This document shows, in pieces, positions 1-8,221 of a DNA stretch of 27,355 nt. The first letter of the stretch is position 1; the number at the start of each line of letters is the position of its first letter. The stretch covers positions 1-27,355 of the forward strand of contig CAYONT010000028.1 in the NCBI GenBank assembly GCA_964405405.1. Direction: 5' to 3'. The position numbers were made by a program, and so were the translations under genes. The notes under the pieces are model-generated. The model had not been told where the DNA came from, searched no databases, and saw nothing but the letters and a program-made list of their open reading frames with translations. The DNA comes from CAMCYM01 sp964405405. Lineage in GTDB: Bacteria; Bacteroidota; Bacteroidia; Flavobacteriales_D; Sanyastnellaceae.

Positions 1-212
1 CCTTGACCGAGCGGCAAGACGTGCCCAGCCATTGGGGCATGCGACACCGGGCGGCATGCGGCATCACGGAGCGCACCGACGCTGTGGCCTTGGTGGTCAG
101 CGAAGAGCGGGGCGAAGTCTCGATTGCCTTCGGTGGCAACATCGAACCCCAGACCGGGCCCGGTGCCACCACCAAGCGGTTGCGTCAGATCCTGCAGGCG
201 CGCAACACCTGA
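1..212 (+). CDS. Diadenylate cyclase, C-terminal fragment (5' end outside window)
   Basis: This is the last 69 or so residues of a DisA_N/DAC-domain protein, which makes cyclic di-AMP from two ATP. The visible stretch carries the conserved DAC signature GMRHRAACGITERTDAV (the RHRAA motif that contacts ATP) and then VVSEERGEVSIAFGG, matching the end of the CdaA/DacA catalytic domain. The reading frame is open to the first base, so the start and the expected N-terminal membrane segments lie upstream of the window. The gene ends with TGA at 210-212, only 11 bases before the stop codon of the convergent gene on the other strand. Assignment to the CdaA subtype rather than another DAC protein is inference, because the N-terminus is missing. 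Confidence 0.85.
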   Translation, partial: LTERQDVPSHWGMRHRAACGITERTDAVALVVSEERGEVSIAFGGNIEPQTGPGATTKRLRQILQARNT

Positions 213-227
213 ACCCGAGTGGTTCAG
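209..227. terminator. Perfect hairpin shared by two convergent genes
   Basis: A 7-bp perfect stem (CTGAACC / GGTTCAG) with a 5-base loop contains the stop codon of the diadenylate cyclase gene (210-212, +) and that of the choice-of-anchor B gene (224-226, -). Neither strand shows a T-tract after it, so it is not a classical intrinsic terminator. It may act as a bidirectional 3'-end stabiliser. Confidence 0.4.
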
Positions 228-2200
228 CGGGCTACGAACAATTTCCGGATGCTGCCGCCCGACCGCGAACCCGCAGGCTGCAACCGAATCAAATACATTC
301 CCTCTGCCCAACCCGAAACGTCCAAGAAAAAGTCGGGTCCAATTGGCAAGCCCGTGTAGCGTGCGATTTGCCGTCCAGCCGCATCTTGGATCTCCACATC
401 GGCCGGCCCAGCATATCCTGTGAAGCGAACCCGGTCTAGCGCTGGATTCGGGGCGAAACCCCAATCCGAAGCATCCGCATTGACCGCTGCAACCGCGTTC
501 CCTCCCCCACCCCCGGGTGCAATGGAAGCATCGGGGCGTACCATGAAGAAGTGGCTCATGGTCGAAATGGCAACGTTGCCACTGGGGAAGTAGGGATAGG
601 TGCTCCATGCGCCATCGAATGAAGCTGCGTCGGTTCCGGGATTGGTATCGAAGTAACCGACCAAATCCAACAAGCCCTCGGCTGGATTCGTTTGGTGCAG
701 GATGCGCAATCCACTGTTGTAGTTCGCCTCGTAGATTTTGTCCTGAACCACATACAGGTTGTGGTCGATGGCAGGTACTGGGGCCTCGAAAAAACCGACC
801 ACTTGGGGAGCGTTCAAGTCTTGGATGTCTACCACATAAGTCCGGGTGTAATTGCCGAAGTTCAATTCATCCAACTCATCATTCATGAAGCAGTAGCGGT
901 GGTCCTCTGAGACCCAGCCTTGGTGGGTGTAGCCCAACTGGGCATAGGTCAAGGTGGACAGCAAGGTCACGTCCTGCTTGTTCTCAGCGTCCACAATGGC
1001 GATGCCATTTCCACCGTTAAAACAAAAAACGATCTCCCGCCCAGCGTAAGCGGCGTCAGGACCTTGGTACACCACCGATTGAACATCGTGGCTGTAGTAG
1101 CCGTCGAAGGAACCGGCTAGCACCGGGGCCGTGGGATTGGACACGTCAATGATGTGCAAGCCTCCATTGAATGTATTGGAGCCAATGGGGTAAGCAAATC
1201 CGGTTTCTTCGTTGAGTGCAATGTTGTGCGCATTGCCGAAGCCCGTGTAGTGGGCCACCGGCTCCACGGTGGTTACCTGGTCGGTGGGCAAGGCCATGAG
1301 GGCCGCAAGGTCGATGACCTGCATGCCGTGTCCTCCCGCTTCCGAGACGATGAACGCATGGTTTTGGTACACCTTGGCATCGCGCCAGAGACTGGCCGTG
1401 GTAGCCGTCGGGACATTGGCGAAGTACTTCATGTTGGCCGCATCGGTCACGTCGATGATGGCTGTGCCATTTGAGCGGCAGTAGATGGCAATTTCCCGGC
1501 CCGAAACGGGGTCGACCCATCCCCAACAATCGTTTCCGTTGTCTCCTCCGCCGACTTCGGCAATGGGCGCCACGTCCATGAGCTCCACATTCCAACAAGG
1601 ATACCCGCCCGAAACCATCGTTGGGGCACCGGGTGAGACCGTCCAGTCGTAGAAGAAATAGTAGTAATTGAACTCGTTCTCACCTTGGACCGACGTACCC
1701 GTGATGCTCGCGAGGTCGCCGATGGCGTACGGGAAATTCAGGTCGCTGCCCAAGCCGTCCCGCCAAAGTTGGGGGTTTTCGTTTAGGCACTGGAGCCCAT
1801 AGCCCGAACCCTGCGCCACCTCGAAGCCGAGCTCGATCAAGCTCTCGCCGTCGGGTACCGCCACCTGGAGGGCTTCGATGATGTTGCCGGATGGGTCCAG
1901 CAGGGCGATGGAGCGGTTGCCGGCCCCGTTCGCGAAGACCCGGACCGACTCCAGGACGATGTTCGCAGCGGCATCGAACTTCAAGAAGTACGTCCCGTTG
2001 TTGTGGTATTGCCCCACCTGGGTCGTGGTCGGCCCCCCGGAGGCGGGCTCGGTGCTCGTGCTGCTCCACGTGCAGGGGGTCTGTGCCGACAGGCCGGAGG
2101 GGCTTGGGATTCCGGGGAATCCGGGGAGGAGGCAGCCCAAGAGCAGGGCCACCGCCGAGGTGCGTCGGGCAAAGCCCGGGACGAAAGAGCGCGTGGGCAT
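224..2200 (-). CDS. Choice-of-anchor B family secreted protein with T9SS C-terminal sorting domain
   Basis: The protein is 658 residues. It starts with a signal peptide (about residues 1-40, basic start then a Leu-rich core ending near LSAQ). The long middle region contains LVIVD-like beta-propeller segments such as MQVIDL, LHIIDVSNPTAPVLAG, GIAIVD and TYVVDIQDLNAPQVVGFFEA, matching the choice-of-anchor B family, whose members share a repeat body and differ in their surface anchor. The last 75 or so residues (WGFAPNPALDRVRF... then GMYLIRL and a basic end, KLFVAR) form a type A T9SS sorting domain, so the protein should cross the outer membrane by type IX secretion. The start is chosen because its ATG overlaps the upstream gene's stop by one base (TGATG at 2198-2202), implying translational coupling with the DPP III gene. 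The substrate or ligand is unknown. Confidence 0.85.
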   Translation of the reverse strand: MPTRSFVPGFARRTSAVALLLGCLLPGFPGIPSPSGLSAQTPCTWSSTSTEPASGGPTTTQVGQYHNNGTYFLKFDAAANIVLESVRVFANGAGNRSIALLDPSGNIIEALQVAVPDGESLIELGFEVAQGSGYGLQCLNENPQLWRDGLGSDLNFPYAIGDLASITGTSVQGENEFNYYYFFYDWTVSPGAPTMVSGGYPCWNVELMDVAPIAEVGGGDNGNDCWGWVDPVSGREIAIYCRSNGTAIIDVTDAANMKYFANVPTATTASLWRDAKVYQNHAFIVSEAGGHGMQVIDLAALMALPTDQVTTVEPVAHYTGFGNAHNIALNEETGFAYPIGSNTFNGGLHIIDVSNPTAPVLAGSFDGYYSHDVQSVVYQGPDAAYAGREIVFCFNGGNGIAIVDAENKQDVTLLSTLTYAQLGYTHQGWVSEDHRYCFMNDELDELNFGNYTRTYVVDIQDLNAPQVVGFFEAPVPAIDHNLYVVQDKIYEANYNSGLRILHQTNPAEGLLDLVGYFDTNPGTDAASFDGAWSTYPYFPSGNVAISTMSHFFMVRPDASIAPGGGGGNAVAAVNADASDWGFAPNPALDRVRFTGYAGPADVEIQDAAGRQIARYTGLPIGPDFFLDVSGWAEGMYLIRLQPAGSRSGGSIRKLFVAR

Positions 2201-4287
2201 CAGTTTTCGTTGGGGAGGAAGTGGTAATTCTTGCTGAATTGCAGCATTTGGCCTGCAAAATCGTCCGGATAGCTCAAGGTGACCCCGGTGATGCGGCCCG
2301 ACGCGTCACGCGTGGCTTCCATCCAAGGGTTGATGAACCCGCCGTACGGCGCAATGCCCAACGACGCGGACCGATCGAGTACCTCCTGGTGCAACTTCGG
2401 GTCCACCTTGACCCCGTAACCGTCCACCAAGGCCTTCGCCGCCGCATAGTCTCCCTGGGACTTGATGCGCTGCACCTCTTGGAGCAACTCACCGAACAGG
2501 GCACGCAGGGCCTCGTAGTTCTTGACGTCGAGGTACGTCTTTCCGTCCCGAACCTCCCGTACGATGACCCCCGTCGCCTGGCCGCGCTCGAAGCACCAGT
2601 TGCTCACCCAGGCCCGGTTGCGCATGTGCGCCTCTTCGATGTCCGCACCGAGTTCCAACCGGCGGAGCTGGAGCATCATGCCGTTGCGGATGTACGCATC
2701 GTACTCGGCGCGCCCCACGTCGAGGGACTCCATGAGGCCCATCTCCACCAGCTTGGGGTCCATCATGTAGTAAAGGGCGACCAAATCCGCGCGCCCCTCC
2801 TCGATGGTGGAACTGTACTCCTTCAGCGTCGCCTTGGTCTCGCCGATTCCGGGCTCGATTTGGCCTGAAGCATGACCGATCACCTCGTGCAAAGCCGTGT
2901 GGAGCTTGCCCGCCATGTCCCCATGCGCCTCGGCCAAACGGATTTCCTCAGGATCGTTCGCAAATGCCTCCAACAAACCGCTTCCTCCGGCCTTGTCGTA
3001 TGCCTCCACGATGTTGCCAAGGCTCACGGACTTCGAACCGTGCACCACCCGGATCCAGTTGGAGTTGGGCAGGTTCACGCCGATGGGCGTGCTGGGCGAT
3101 GCGTCACCGGCTTCCCCGGCTACGTTCACCACATTGTACGTGATGCCCACCACCTTCTTCTTGCGGTGCTGGGGCAAAATGGGCATGCCGTCCTCGAACC
3201 ACTGGGCGTTCGACATGAGCGTCGACATGCGTGCGCTGGCGTCGAAGTCCTTGATTTGCACGATGCTCTCGTAGCTTCCCGTGTAGCCCAGCGGGTCGTT
3301 GTAGACCTCCACAAAACCGTTGATGTAGTCCACATCGCCCTCGGTGTCCTTGACCCAGTTGATGTTGTACAACTGCCATAGGGCCAAATCCCCCGTCTTG
3401 TAGTAATCGATCAGGTTCTGCAGCGCGGTAGCTTGCTTCGGGTTTTCCGCGTATTGAATGGCTTCGTTGAGCCAGTAAACGACCTGCTCCAGGGCGGGTC
3501 CGTAGAGGCCGCCCACCCGGTACACCTGCTCTTCGATCTGGCCCGAGGCGTTTTTCACGAGCCGGGAATTCAAACCGATTTCCACGGGGGTGCGGCTGGA
3601 ATCTGCAATGGATTCGTAGTAAGCAATCGCTTCCTCGGTGGTGACGTCGGGCGCATAGAAGTTGATGGCGGAGGATTCCACCAGTCCCTTGGATGCGTCT
3701 TGCTCTACCTTTTTCGACTCCACTGCAGGGTCGAAGATCACAGCCAGCAGCTCTTCAGAGGCCGTGGCACCGGTTTCCTTCATCAGGAAATCGAAGTAAG
3801 CCCGGGTGAACTCTGGTTGGATTTTCACCGAAGAGTAGTGGTGGTGAATGCCATTCGAAAACCACACCCGCTTCAAATAGGTTTCGAACCGATGCCAACC
3901 GTGGGTGCTGCGGTCTCCTTTGAATCCGGTGTAAATGCCCTCGAGCAAGTCCCGGATGCGCAGGTTGTAACGGTTGTTCTGGTCCCACATGATGTCCCGT
4001 CCGCTCAACCCCGCTTGGTTGAGGCAGTAGACGAGGGCTTGTTGTTGCGGCGTGAGCTTGTCCCAGCCCGGCACCTGGTACCGGATGATTTTGATGTCTG
4101 CAAATTGCTCGGTCTGCCAAACAAATCCCTCGGCATCGGGCGCGCCAGCGCCCTTGTCCGGTGCCTCGGCCATCACGGCGAAATCATCCGTGCCGCTGGG
4201 GGCTGGAGCCTCTGCCTGGTTTCCACAACCTACCCCCCATCCAACCCATGCCGCAAGCGCCCAAGTTTTCCAAGTCATGCGTTTCAT
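2200..4287 (-). CDS. Dipeptidyl-peptidase III-like M49 metallopeptidase, lipoprotein
   Basis: This is a zinc exopeptidase of family M49, expected to release dipeptides from the N-termini of short peptides. From the ATG at 4287 it is 695 residues, close to bacterial DPP III length. The family zinc motif is present as HEVIGH (about 467-472), and the second motif, usually EECRAD, as EEGRAD (about 496-501). The N-terminus (basic MKRMTWKTW, hydrophobic core, then VGWGVGC with Cys at about 21) looks like a lipoprotein signal, so it probably sits in the envelope. An alternative ATG at 4278 is preceded by an AAAGG-type ribosome-binding sequence at better spacing. The open frame continues upstream to about 4707, but that part is antisense to the permease gene and is rejected. 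The stop overlaps the start of the next secreted protein gene. Confidence 0.9.
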   Translation of the reverse strand: MKRMTWKTWALAAWVGWGVGCGNQAEAPAPSGTDDFAVMAEAPDKGAGAPDAEGFVWQTEQFADIKIIRYQVPGWDKLTPQQQALVYCLNQAGLSGRDIMWDQNNRYNLRIRDLLEGIYTGFKGDRSTHGWHRFETYLKRVWFSNGIHHHYSSVKIQPEFTRAYFDFLMKETGATASEELLAVIFDPAVESKKVEQDASKGLVESSAINFYAPDVTTEEAIAYYESIADSSRTPVEIGLNSRLVKNASGQIEEQVYRVGGLYGPALEQVVYWLNEAIQYAENPKQATALQNLIDYYKTGDLALWQLYNINWVKDTEGDVDYINGFVEVYNDPLGYTGSYESIVQIKDFDASARMSTLMSNAQWFEDGMPILPQHRKKKVVGITYNVVNVAGEAGDASPSTPIGVNLPNSNWIRVVHGSKSVSLGNIVEAYDKAGGSGLLEAFANDPEEIRLAEAHGDMAGKLHTALHEVIGHASGQIEPGIGETKATLKEYSSTIEEGRADLVALYYMMDPKLVEMGLMESLDVGRAEYDAYIRNGMMLQLRRLELGADIEEAHMRNRAWVSNWCFERGQATGVIVREVRDGKTYLDVKNYEALRALFGELLQEVQRIKSQGDYAAAKALVDGYGVKVDPKLHQEVLDRSASLGIAPYGGFINPWMEATRDASGRITGVTLSYPDDFAGQMLQFSKNYHFLPNEN

Positions 4288-4365
4288 CCTTTCTCGGTTC
4301 AGGTGGGGCAATTTAGGCACATCTGCATCGGTTTGCTTCACCTGCAGCAATCCGCTGCGCCGGGT

Positions 4366-4373
4366 TATCTTTG
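4366..4373 (+). promoter_or_regulatory. Candidate Bacteroidota -7 box for the LptF-glycosyltransferase operon
   Basis: TATCTTTG matches the Bacteroidota sigma-A -7 consensus TAnnTTTG exactly. It lies in the 123-bp divergent region between the DPP III gene and the permease gene, 37 bases before the proposed TTG start at 4411. No clear TTG/TTTG -33 box was found at the usual spacing. Confidence 0.45.
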
Positions 4374-4410
4374 GCCGCAGTCGTTCGGAACCGATTGTTG
4401 CCTCCTGCCC

Positions 4411-5829
4411 TTGCACCGCACCACCTCCCTCCTGCTTTTGCGCTCCTTCTTGGCGCCGCTCGTGGTGACCTTTCCGGTGGCGCTCTTCATCCTGGACATG
4501 CAGTTCCTGTGGGTGTACGCCGACGACCTGATCGGCAAGGGTGTGCCCCCACTCATCATCGCGGAACTGATGTGGTACGCCTCGGCCCGTTTGGTGAACC
4601 TCGCGCTGCCCTTGGCCATCCTGGTGGCCGCGCTCATGGCCTTGGGCAACCTCGCTGAGCGCAATGAGTTGACCGCCCTGAAGTCTTCGGGGATGTCTTT
4701 GGGCCAAATCTTTCGACCCTACGTGCTCCTCATGGCCTGCGTGGCCTTCGGGGCGCTACAATTTTCCAATGTGGCCTGGCCCGCAGCCAACCTCAAGTTT
4801 CGGGCCCTGTTGTTCTCGGTTTCGCGCAAAAAGCCGACGCTGAACCTCCAACCGGGCATCTTCTACACCGGCATCGACGGCGTGGCCATCCGGGTGGATG
4901 GGAAGGACGATGCGGGGGGGTTGACGGACATCCTCATCCACGACTACCGGGAGGCCTCCTACGGCTCCTCGCGGGTCATCCGGGCGGAGAAAGGCAGCAT
5001 GCACCAAGATGCGAACTTGCTGGTGCTGACGCTGGAAAATGGGGCCAGTTACGAAGACCACTCCGAGCAGAACGCCCGGCGAAAGGAGCGGCTTCACCCC
5101 CACGTGACGGCCACATTCGAGCGGCAAGTGCTCCAGATCGACATGACCTCCCTGGACTTCAGCCAAGTGGATGAAGCCCTGTTCCAGCGGGTGCACGAGA
5201 TGATGAGCCTGCGGGAGTTGACGGTGGCCATGGACTCCCTCGAGGCGGAAGCCGCCGCACGGTACGGGGATGTGCAGGCGTTCGGGGCGCGCATGGCCAC
5301 CCCGCTGCGCGATTCTTTGTCTACCCCTGCAGACCCGGCGTTGGCGGTTTCCTGGAACCAGGGGCTGGACCGAACGAAGCAGCGCATGGCCTTTGAAGCG
5401 GCCCGGGACCTGTGCCGCAACGGTCGGCTCGGGGTCGAGAATTCGATGCTCGATGCGCGCAACCGGCTGCGGCTCAAGGACCGCCATGCGATTGAGTGGC
5501 ACCGAAAGTGGTTCTTGTCGTCGAGTTGTTTGCTCCTCTTCTTCATCGGTGCTCCCTTGGGTGCTGTCATCCGCAAGGGAGGCATGGGCATGCCTGCGGT
5601 TTGGGGCATCGGCATCTTCCTGGCGTACTACATCTTGTCCATCGTCGGAGAGCAGATGGTGAAGTCCGGTAACCTGTCCCCTGCACTGGGTATGTGGTTG
5701 AGCACTTTGCTGCTGGTTCCCGTGGCAGGGGGATTGCTGCGGGCTGCGCACCAGGATGCGCGTTTGGCGGATCTGGGGACAGGGCTGCGCAAAGTTTGGG
5801 GATGGGTGCGCAAAAGCCGAACGGCATGA
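4411..5829 (+). CDS. LptF/LptG family permease
   Basis: This is a membrane subunit of the lipopolysaccharide transport ABC machinery (LptB2FG), which lifts LPS from the inner membrane to the periplasmic bridge. The N-terminal helix region (LLLLRSFLAPLVVTFPVALF... then FLWVYADDLIGKG) is typical of Bacteroidota LptF/G, followed by two more helices (LALPLAILVAALMALG; PYVLLMACVAFGAL). A periplasmic beta-rich domain comes next, then C-terminal helices containing FFIGAPLGAVIRKGGMGMP and YYILSIVGEQ. Length is about 472 residues. No in-frame ATG precedes the first helix. The first in-frame ATG (4498) would cut that helix, so a TTG start at 4411 is proposed. The stop overlaps the next gene by four bases (ATGA, 5826-5829). 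F versus G paralogue identity cannot be decided here. Confidence 0.88.
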   Translation: MHRTTSLLLLRSFLAPLVVTFPVALFILDMQFLWVYADDLIGKGVPPLIIAELMWYASARLVNLALPLAILVAALMALGNLAERNELTALKSSGMSLGQIFRPYVLLMACVAFGALQFSNVAWPAANLKFRALLFSVSRKKPTLNLQPGIFYTGIDGVAIRVDGKDDAGGLTDILIHDYREASYGSSRVIRAEKGSMHQDANLLVLTLENGASYEDHSEQNARRKERLHPHVTATFERQVLQIDMTSLDFSQVDEALFQRVHEMMSLRELTVAMDSLEAEAAARYGDVQAFGARMATPLRDSLSTPADPALAVSWNQGLDRTKQRMAFEAARDLCRNGRLGVENSMLDARNRLRLKDRHAIEWHRKWFLSSSCLLLFFIGAPLGAVIRKGGMGMPAVWGIGIFLAYYILSIVGEQMVKSGNLSPALGMWLSTLLLVPVAGGLLRAAHQDARLADLGTGLRKVWGWVRKSRTA

Positions 5830-7016
5830 GGGTGCTGCAGATTTGCCACAAACCGCCCCGGCCCAGCCGGGATGGGGGTTGCCGGGCGATGGACGCCATC
5901 ACCCGGGGGCTCCTGCAGGCGGGGCATTCGGTGCGCATCGTGACGGCCTGTACCCACAAGCACCCCGATACCGAGACCGACCTGAGCTACCGAGAGGCCA
6001 CCCGGTTCACCTCGGTCTTCATCGACACGACCCCCAATGCCCGCGACGCCCTGAGCCACCTCATCGCCCGGGAGAGCTACCACGTGGGCCGGTTCCACCA
6101 TCCTGACTTGGAGCGCACCCTGCAGGACATCCTGCGGGCCGAGACCTTCGACTTGGTGCTGTTCGAGTCCCTGTTCACGGCCCCTTATTTGCCCCTCATT
6201 CGCCGGTATTGCGATGGGCTGTTGGTGCTTCGGGCGCACAACGTGGAACACCGGATTTGGCGTACCCTCGCCCAGGAAACGGAGGGGGTGACGCGCAAAC
6301 TCTACCTGCGGTGGATCACGGACCAGCTGGCCCGGTATGAGCAGTCGGTGCTCAATGGCTTCGATGCCGTGGTGGCCATTTCCGAGGAAGACCGGAGCAT
6401 TTTGCGCGAGCTGGGGTGCCGGCGTCCCATCCACGTGACGCCCTTCGGCATCGATCCCGAGGAGGTGCCGTCGCCCTCGGGTGCGCCCGTGGACCATGTC
6501 TTCCACTTCGGGTCGATGGATTGGCAGCCCAATTTGCAGGGGCTGGAATGGTTTCGGCGGGAGGTTTGGCCTCGGATTCGGAGCCAGGAGCCGCGCTTGA
6601 AGTGGGTGGTGGCGGGCCGCAAATGTCCAGCGGACTGGACATCGGATGCCGCGGCGGGCATCGAGGTCATCGGCGAAGTGCCCGATGCCTGGGAGATGCT
6701 GGGGCGCCCTGGGGTGATGGTGGTTCCGTTGCAGTCCGGCAGCGGCATGCGGATCAAGGTGGTGGAAGGTTTGGCCGCGGGAAGGCCCGTCGTTTCTACC
6801 TCCCAGGGCATCGAGGGCACGCCCCTCTTGCCGGGGGTCCATGTCCGTGTGGCCGATGACGCCGCTGGTTTTGCCCAGGAAGTGGTCGACCTCATCCGCC
6901 ACCCCGAGGAGGCGGAGGCGCTGGGGTTGCGCGGGCGCGCCCACGTGCTGGCCCATTTTGCGAACCCGTCGTTGGTAGGCCAAATGCTGCAATTCCTCCA
7001 AACCCTCCTGCGGTGA
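5826..7016 (+). CDS. GT4-like glycosyltransferase (first of two)
   Basis: The protein is 396 residues with a GT-B fold pattern. The N-terminal Rossmann region begins MRVLQICHKPPRPSRDGGCRAMDAITRGLL and includes the donor-facing loops LVLRAHNVEHRIW and AVVAISEEDR. The C-terminal region carries the nucleotide-sugar binding signature SGSGMRIKVVEGLAAGRPVVST with the EX7E-type glutamate. Family GT4 enzymes transfer a sugar from a nucleotide-sugar donor with retention. The acceptor is unknown. The start ATG overlaps the permease stop (ATGA), and the stop overlaps the next glycosyltransferase start (TGATG), so all three are likely co-translated. Its position behind an LPS-export permease suggests envelope polysaccharide or lipid glycosylation, which is inference. 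Confidence 0.88.
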   Translation: MRVLQICHKPPRPSRDGGCRAMDAITRGLLQAGHSVRIVTACTHKHPDTETDLSYREATRFTSVFIDTTPNARDALSHLIARESYHVGRFHHPDLERTLQDILRAETFDLVLFESLFTAPYLPLIRRYCDGLLVLRAHNVEHRIWRTLAQETEGVTRKLYLRWITDQLARYEQSVLNGFDAVVAISEEDRSILRELGCRRPIHVTPFGIDPEEVPSPSGAPVDHVFHFGSMDWQPNLQGLEWFRREVWPRIRSQEPRLKWVVAGRKCPADWTSDAAAGIEVIGEVPDAWEMLGRPGVMVVPLQSGSGMRIKVVEGLAAGRPVVSTSQGIEGTPLLPGVHVRVADDAAGFAQEVVDLIRHPEEAEALGLRGRAHVLAHFANPSLVGQMLQFLQTLLR

Positions 7017-8221
7017 TGCGTCTGCTCGTCGTCGCCTCCCGGTTCCCTTGGCCCCTGGAAAAGGGGGACAAACTCCGGTTGTACCACCAGATTCGGGTGT
7101 TGTCGGAGACGCATGAGGTGTTTCTGTTCTGCTTGAGCGACCGGGAGCCGGGGGAGGCGGCGCGGGCGGCGTTGGCGCCGTGGGTCCGCGGGTTGCACGT
7201 GGAGGTTCTGTCGCCGGGGAGGCGCCTCGTGCGGCTGCTCTGGGCGGTGTGGAGCAGCCGCCCGTTTCAGGTGCACTGGTTTTACCAACGGCCGGCCCAC
7301 CGGGCGCTGCGCGCGTGGATGGCCCAGGTGCAGCCGCACCAGGTGCTGGCGCAACTGGTTCGGACCGCGGAGTATGTGAAGGACATGCACGACGTTCCCC
7401 GCACCTTGGATTACATGGACGCCCTGAGCGCCGGCATGTACCGGCGGGCCGCCGTCACGCCATGGCCCCTGCGTCTCCTCTGGGCGACCGAGGCGCGCCG
7501 CCTCCGCAGTTACGAGGCCCGGGTCTTCGACTACTTCGACGCCCACACCCTGATCGCGGAAGCCGACCGAAACTGGATCTCCCACCCTGAGAAGCACCGG
7601 ATTCGCATCGTGCCCAACGGCGTCGACACGGACTACTTCGTCCCGCAAGCGCCGCCGGCAGGAGCCTGTTGCGCCTTCATCGGCAACATGGCCTATGCGC
7701 CCAACGTGGACGCCGCCGTTCACCTCGTGCGCGACATCCTGCCGCGGGTGACGCACCCCGGAGCGCAGATTTTGCTCGCCGGGGCCTCCCCCGCCCCGGC
7801 CGTCCGGGCCCTGGCCGGTCCCCGGGTCGAGGTGACGGGTTGGCTGGACGACATCCGCACCGCCTACGGCCGGGCCGACCTCTTCGTCGCCCCCCTCCGC
7901 CTTGGCACCGGCCAGCAGAACAAAATTCTGGAAGCCATGGCGTGCGGCATTCCCTGCATCCTCAGCGCCCAGGTCCTGGCGGGCCTCCACCCGGACTGCT
8001 TCCCCTGGGATCCCGCCCATCCGGAGGGCATGGTGCTGGTGGCCGATGGACCCAGCGCCGTGGCCCGTGCCATCGACCGGCTGCTGGACGACCCGGCCTT
8101 GCGGACCCAATTGGGCCAGCGCGGACGAGAATTCGTTTGTAAAAACGCGGACTGGTCAGCCCAAACCCAGCACCTGACTGCTACTTTCGCGACAGTTTGG
8201 CCTGAAAACAATACCCCATGA
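7016..8221 (+). CDS. GT4-like glycosyltransferase (second of two)
   Basis: A second GT-B glycosyltransferase of about 401 residues. It starts MRLLVVASRFPWPLEKGDKLRLYHQIRVLS. This opening, with 'P-x-x-KGDK-x-R', resembles the TIGR03087-type sugar transferases linked to exosortase/PEP-CTERM polysaccharide loci, but no exosortase gene is seen here. Further marks are the hinge motif IVPNGVDTDYF and the C-terminal donor-binding segment LRLGTGQQNKILEAMACGIPCILS. The ATG at 7016 shares one base with the previous stop; a GTG at 7013 would add one residue. The end overlaps the following oxygenase by four bases (ATGA, 8218-8221). It is only distantly similar to the first glycosyltransferase, so this is not a recent duplication. 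Acceptor and donor are unknown. Confidence 0.85.
   Translation: MRLLVVASRFPWPLEKGDKLRLYHQIRVLSETHEVFLFCLSDREPGEAARAALAPWVRGLHVEVLSPGRRLVRLLWAVWSSRPFQVHWFYQRPAHRALRAWMAQVQPHQVLAQLVRTAEYVKDMHDVPRTLDYMDALSAGMYRRAAVTPWPLRLLWATEARRLRSYEARVFDYFDAHTLIAEADRNWISHPEKHRIRIVPNGVDTDYFVPQAPPAGACCAFIGNMAYAPNVDAAVHLVRDILPRVTHPGAQILLAGASPAPAVRALAGPRVEVTGWLDDIRTAYGRADLFVAPLRLGTGQQNKILEAMACGIPCILSAQVLAGLHPDCFPWDPAHPEGMVLVADGPSAVARAIDRLLDDPALRTQLGQRGREFVCKNADWSAQTQHLTATFATVWPENNTP

Noticed and set aside
3433..4410. Long upstream extension of the permease frame
   Set aside because: It runs antisense through the DPP III gene. The permease family starts just before the first membrane helix.
4288..4707. N-terminal extension of the DPP III frame (140 residues upstream of the lipoprotein signal)
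   Set aside because: It is antisense to the permease coding region, has Gln/His/Arg-rich shadow composition, and would bury a good lipoprotein signal inside the protein.
6302..8110. 602-residue minus-strand open frame
   Set aside because: It is antisense to both glycosyltransferase genes, with Gly/Arg/His/Pro-rich content and no domain pattern. It is a GC-rich shadow frame.
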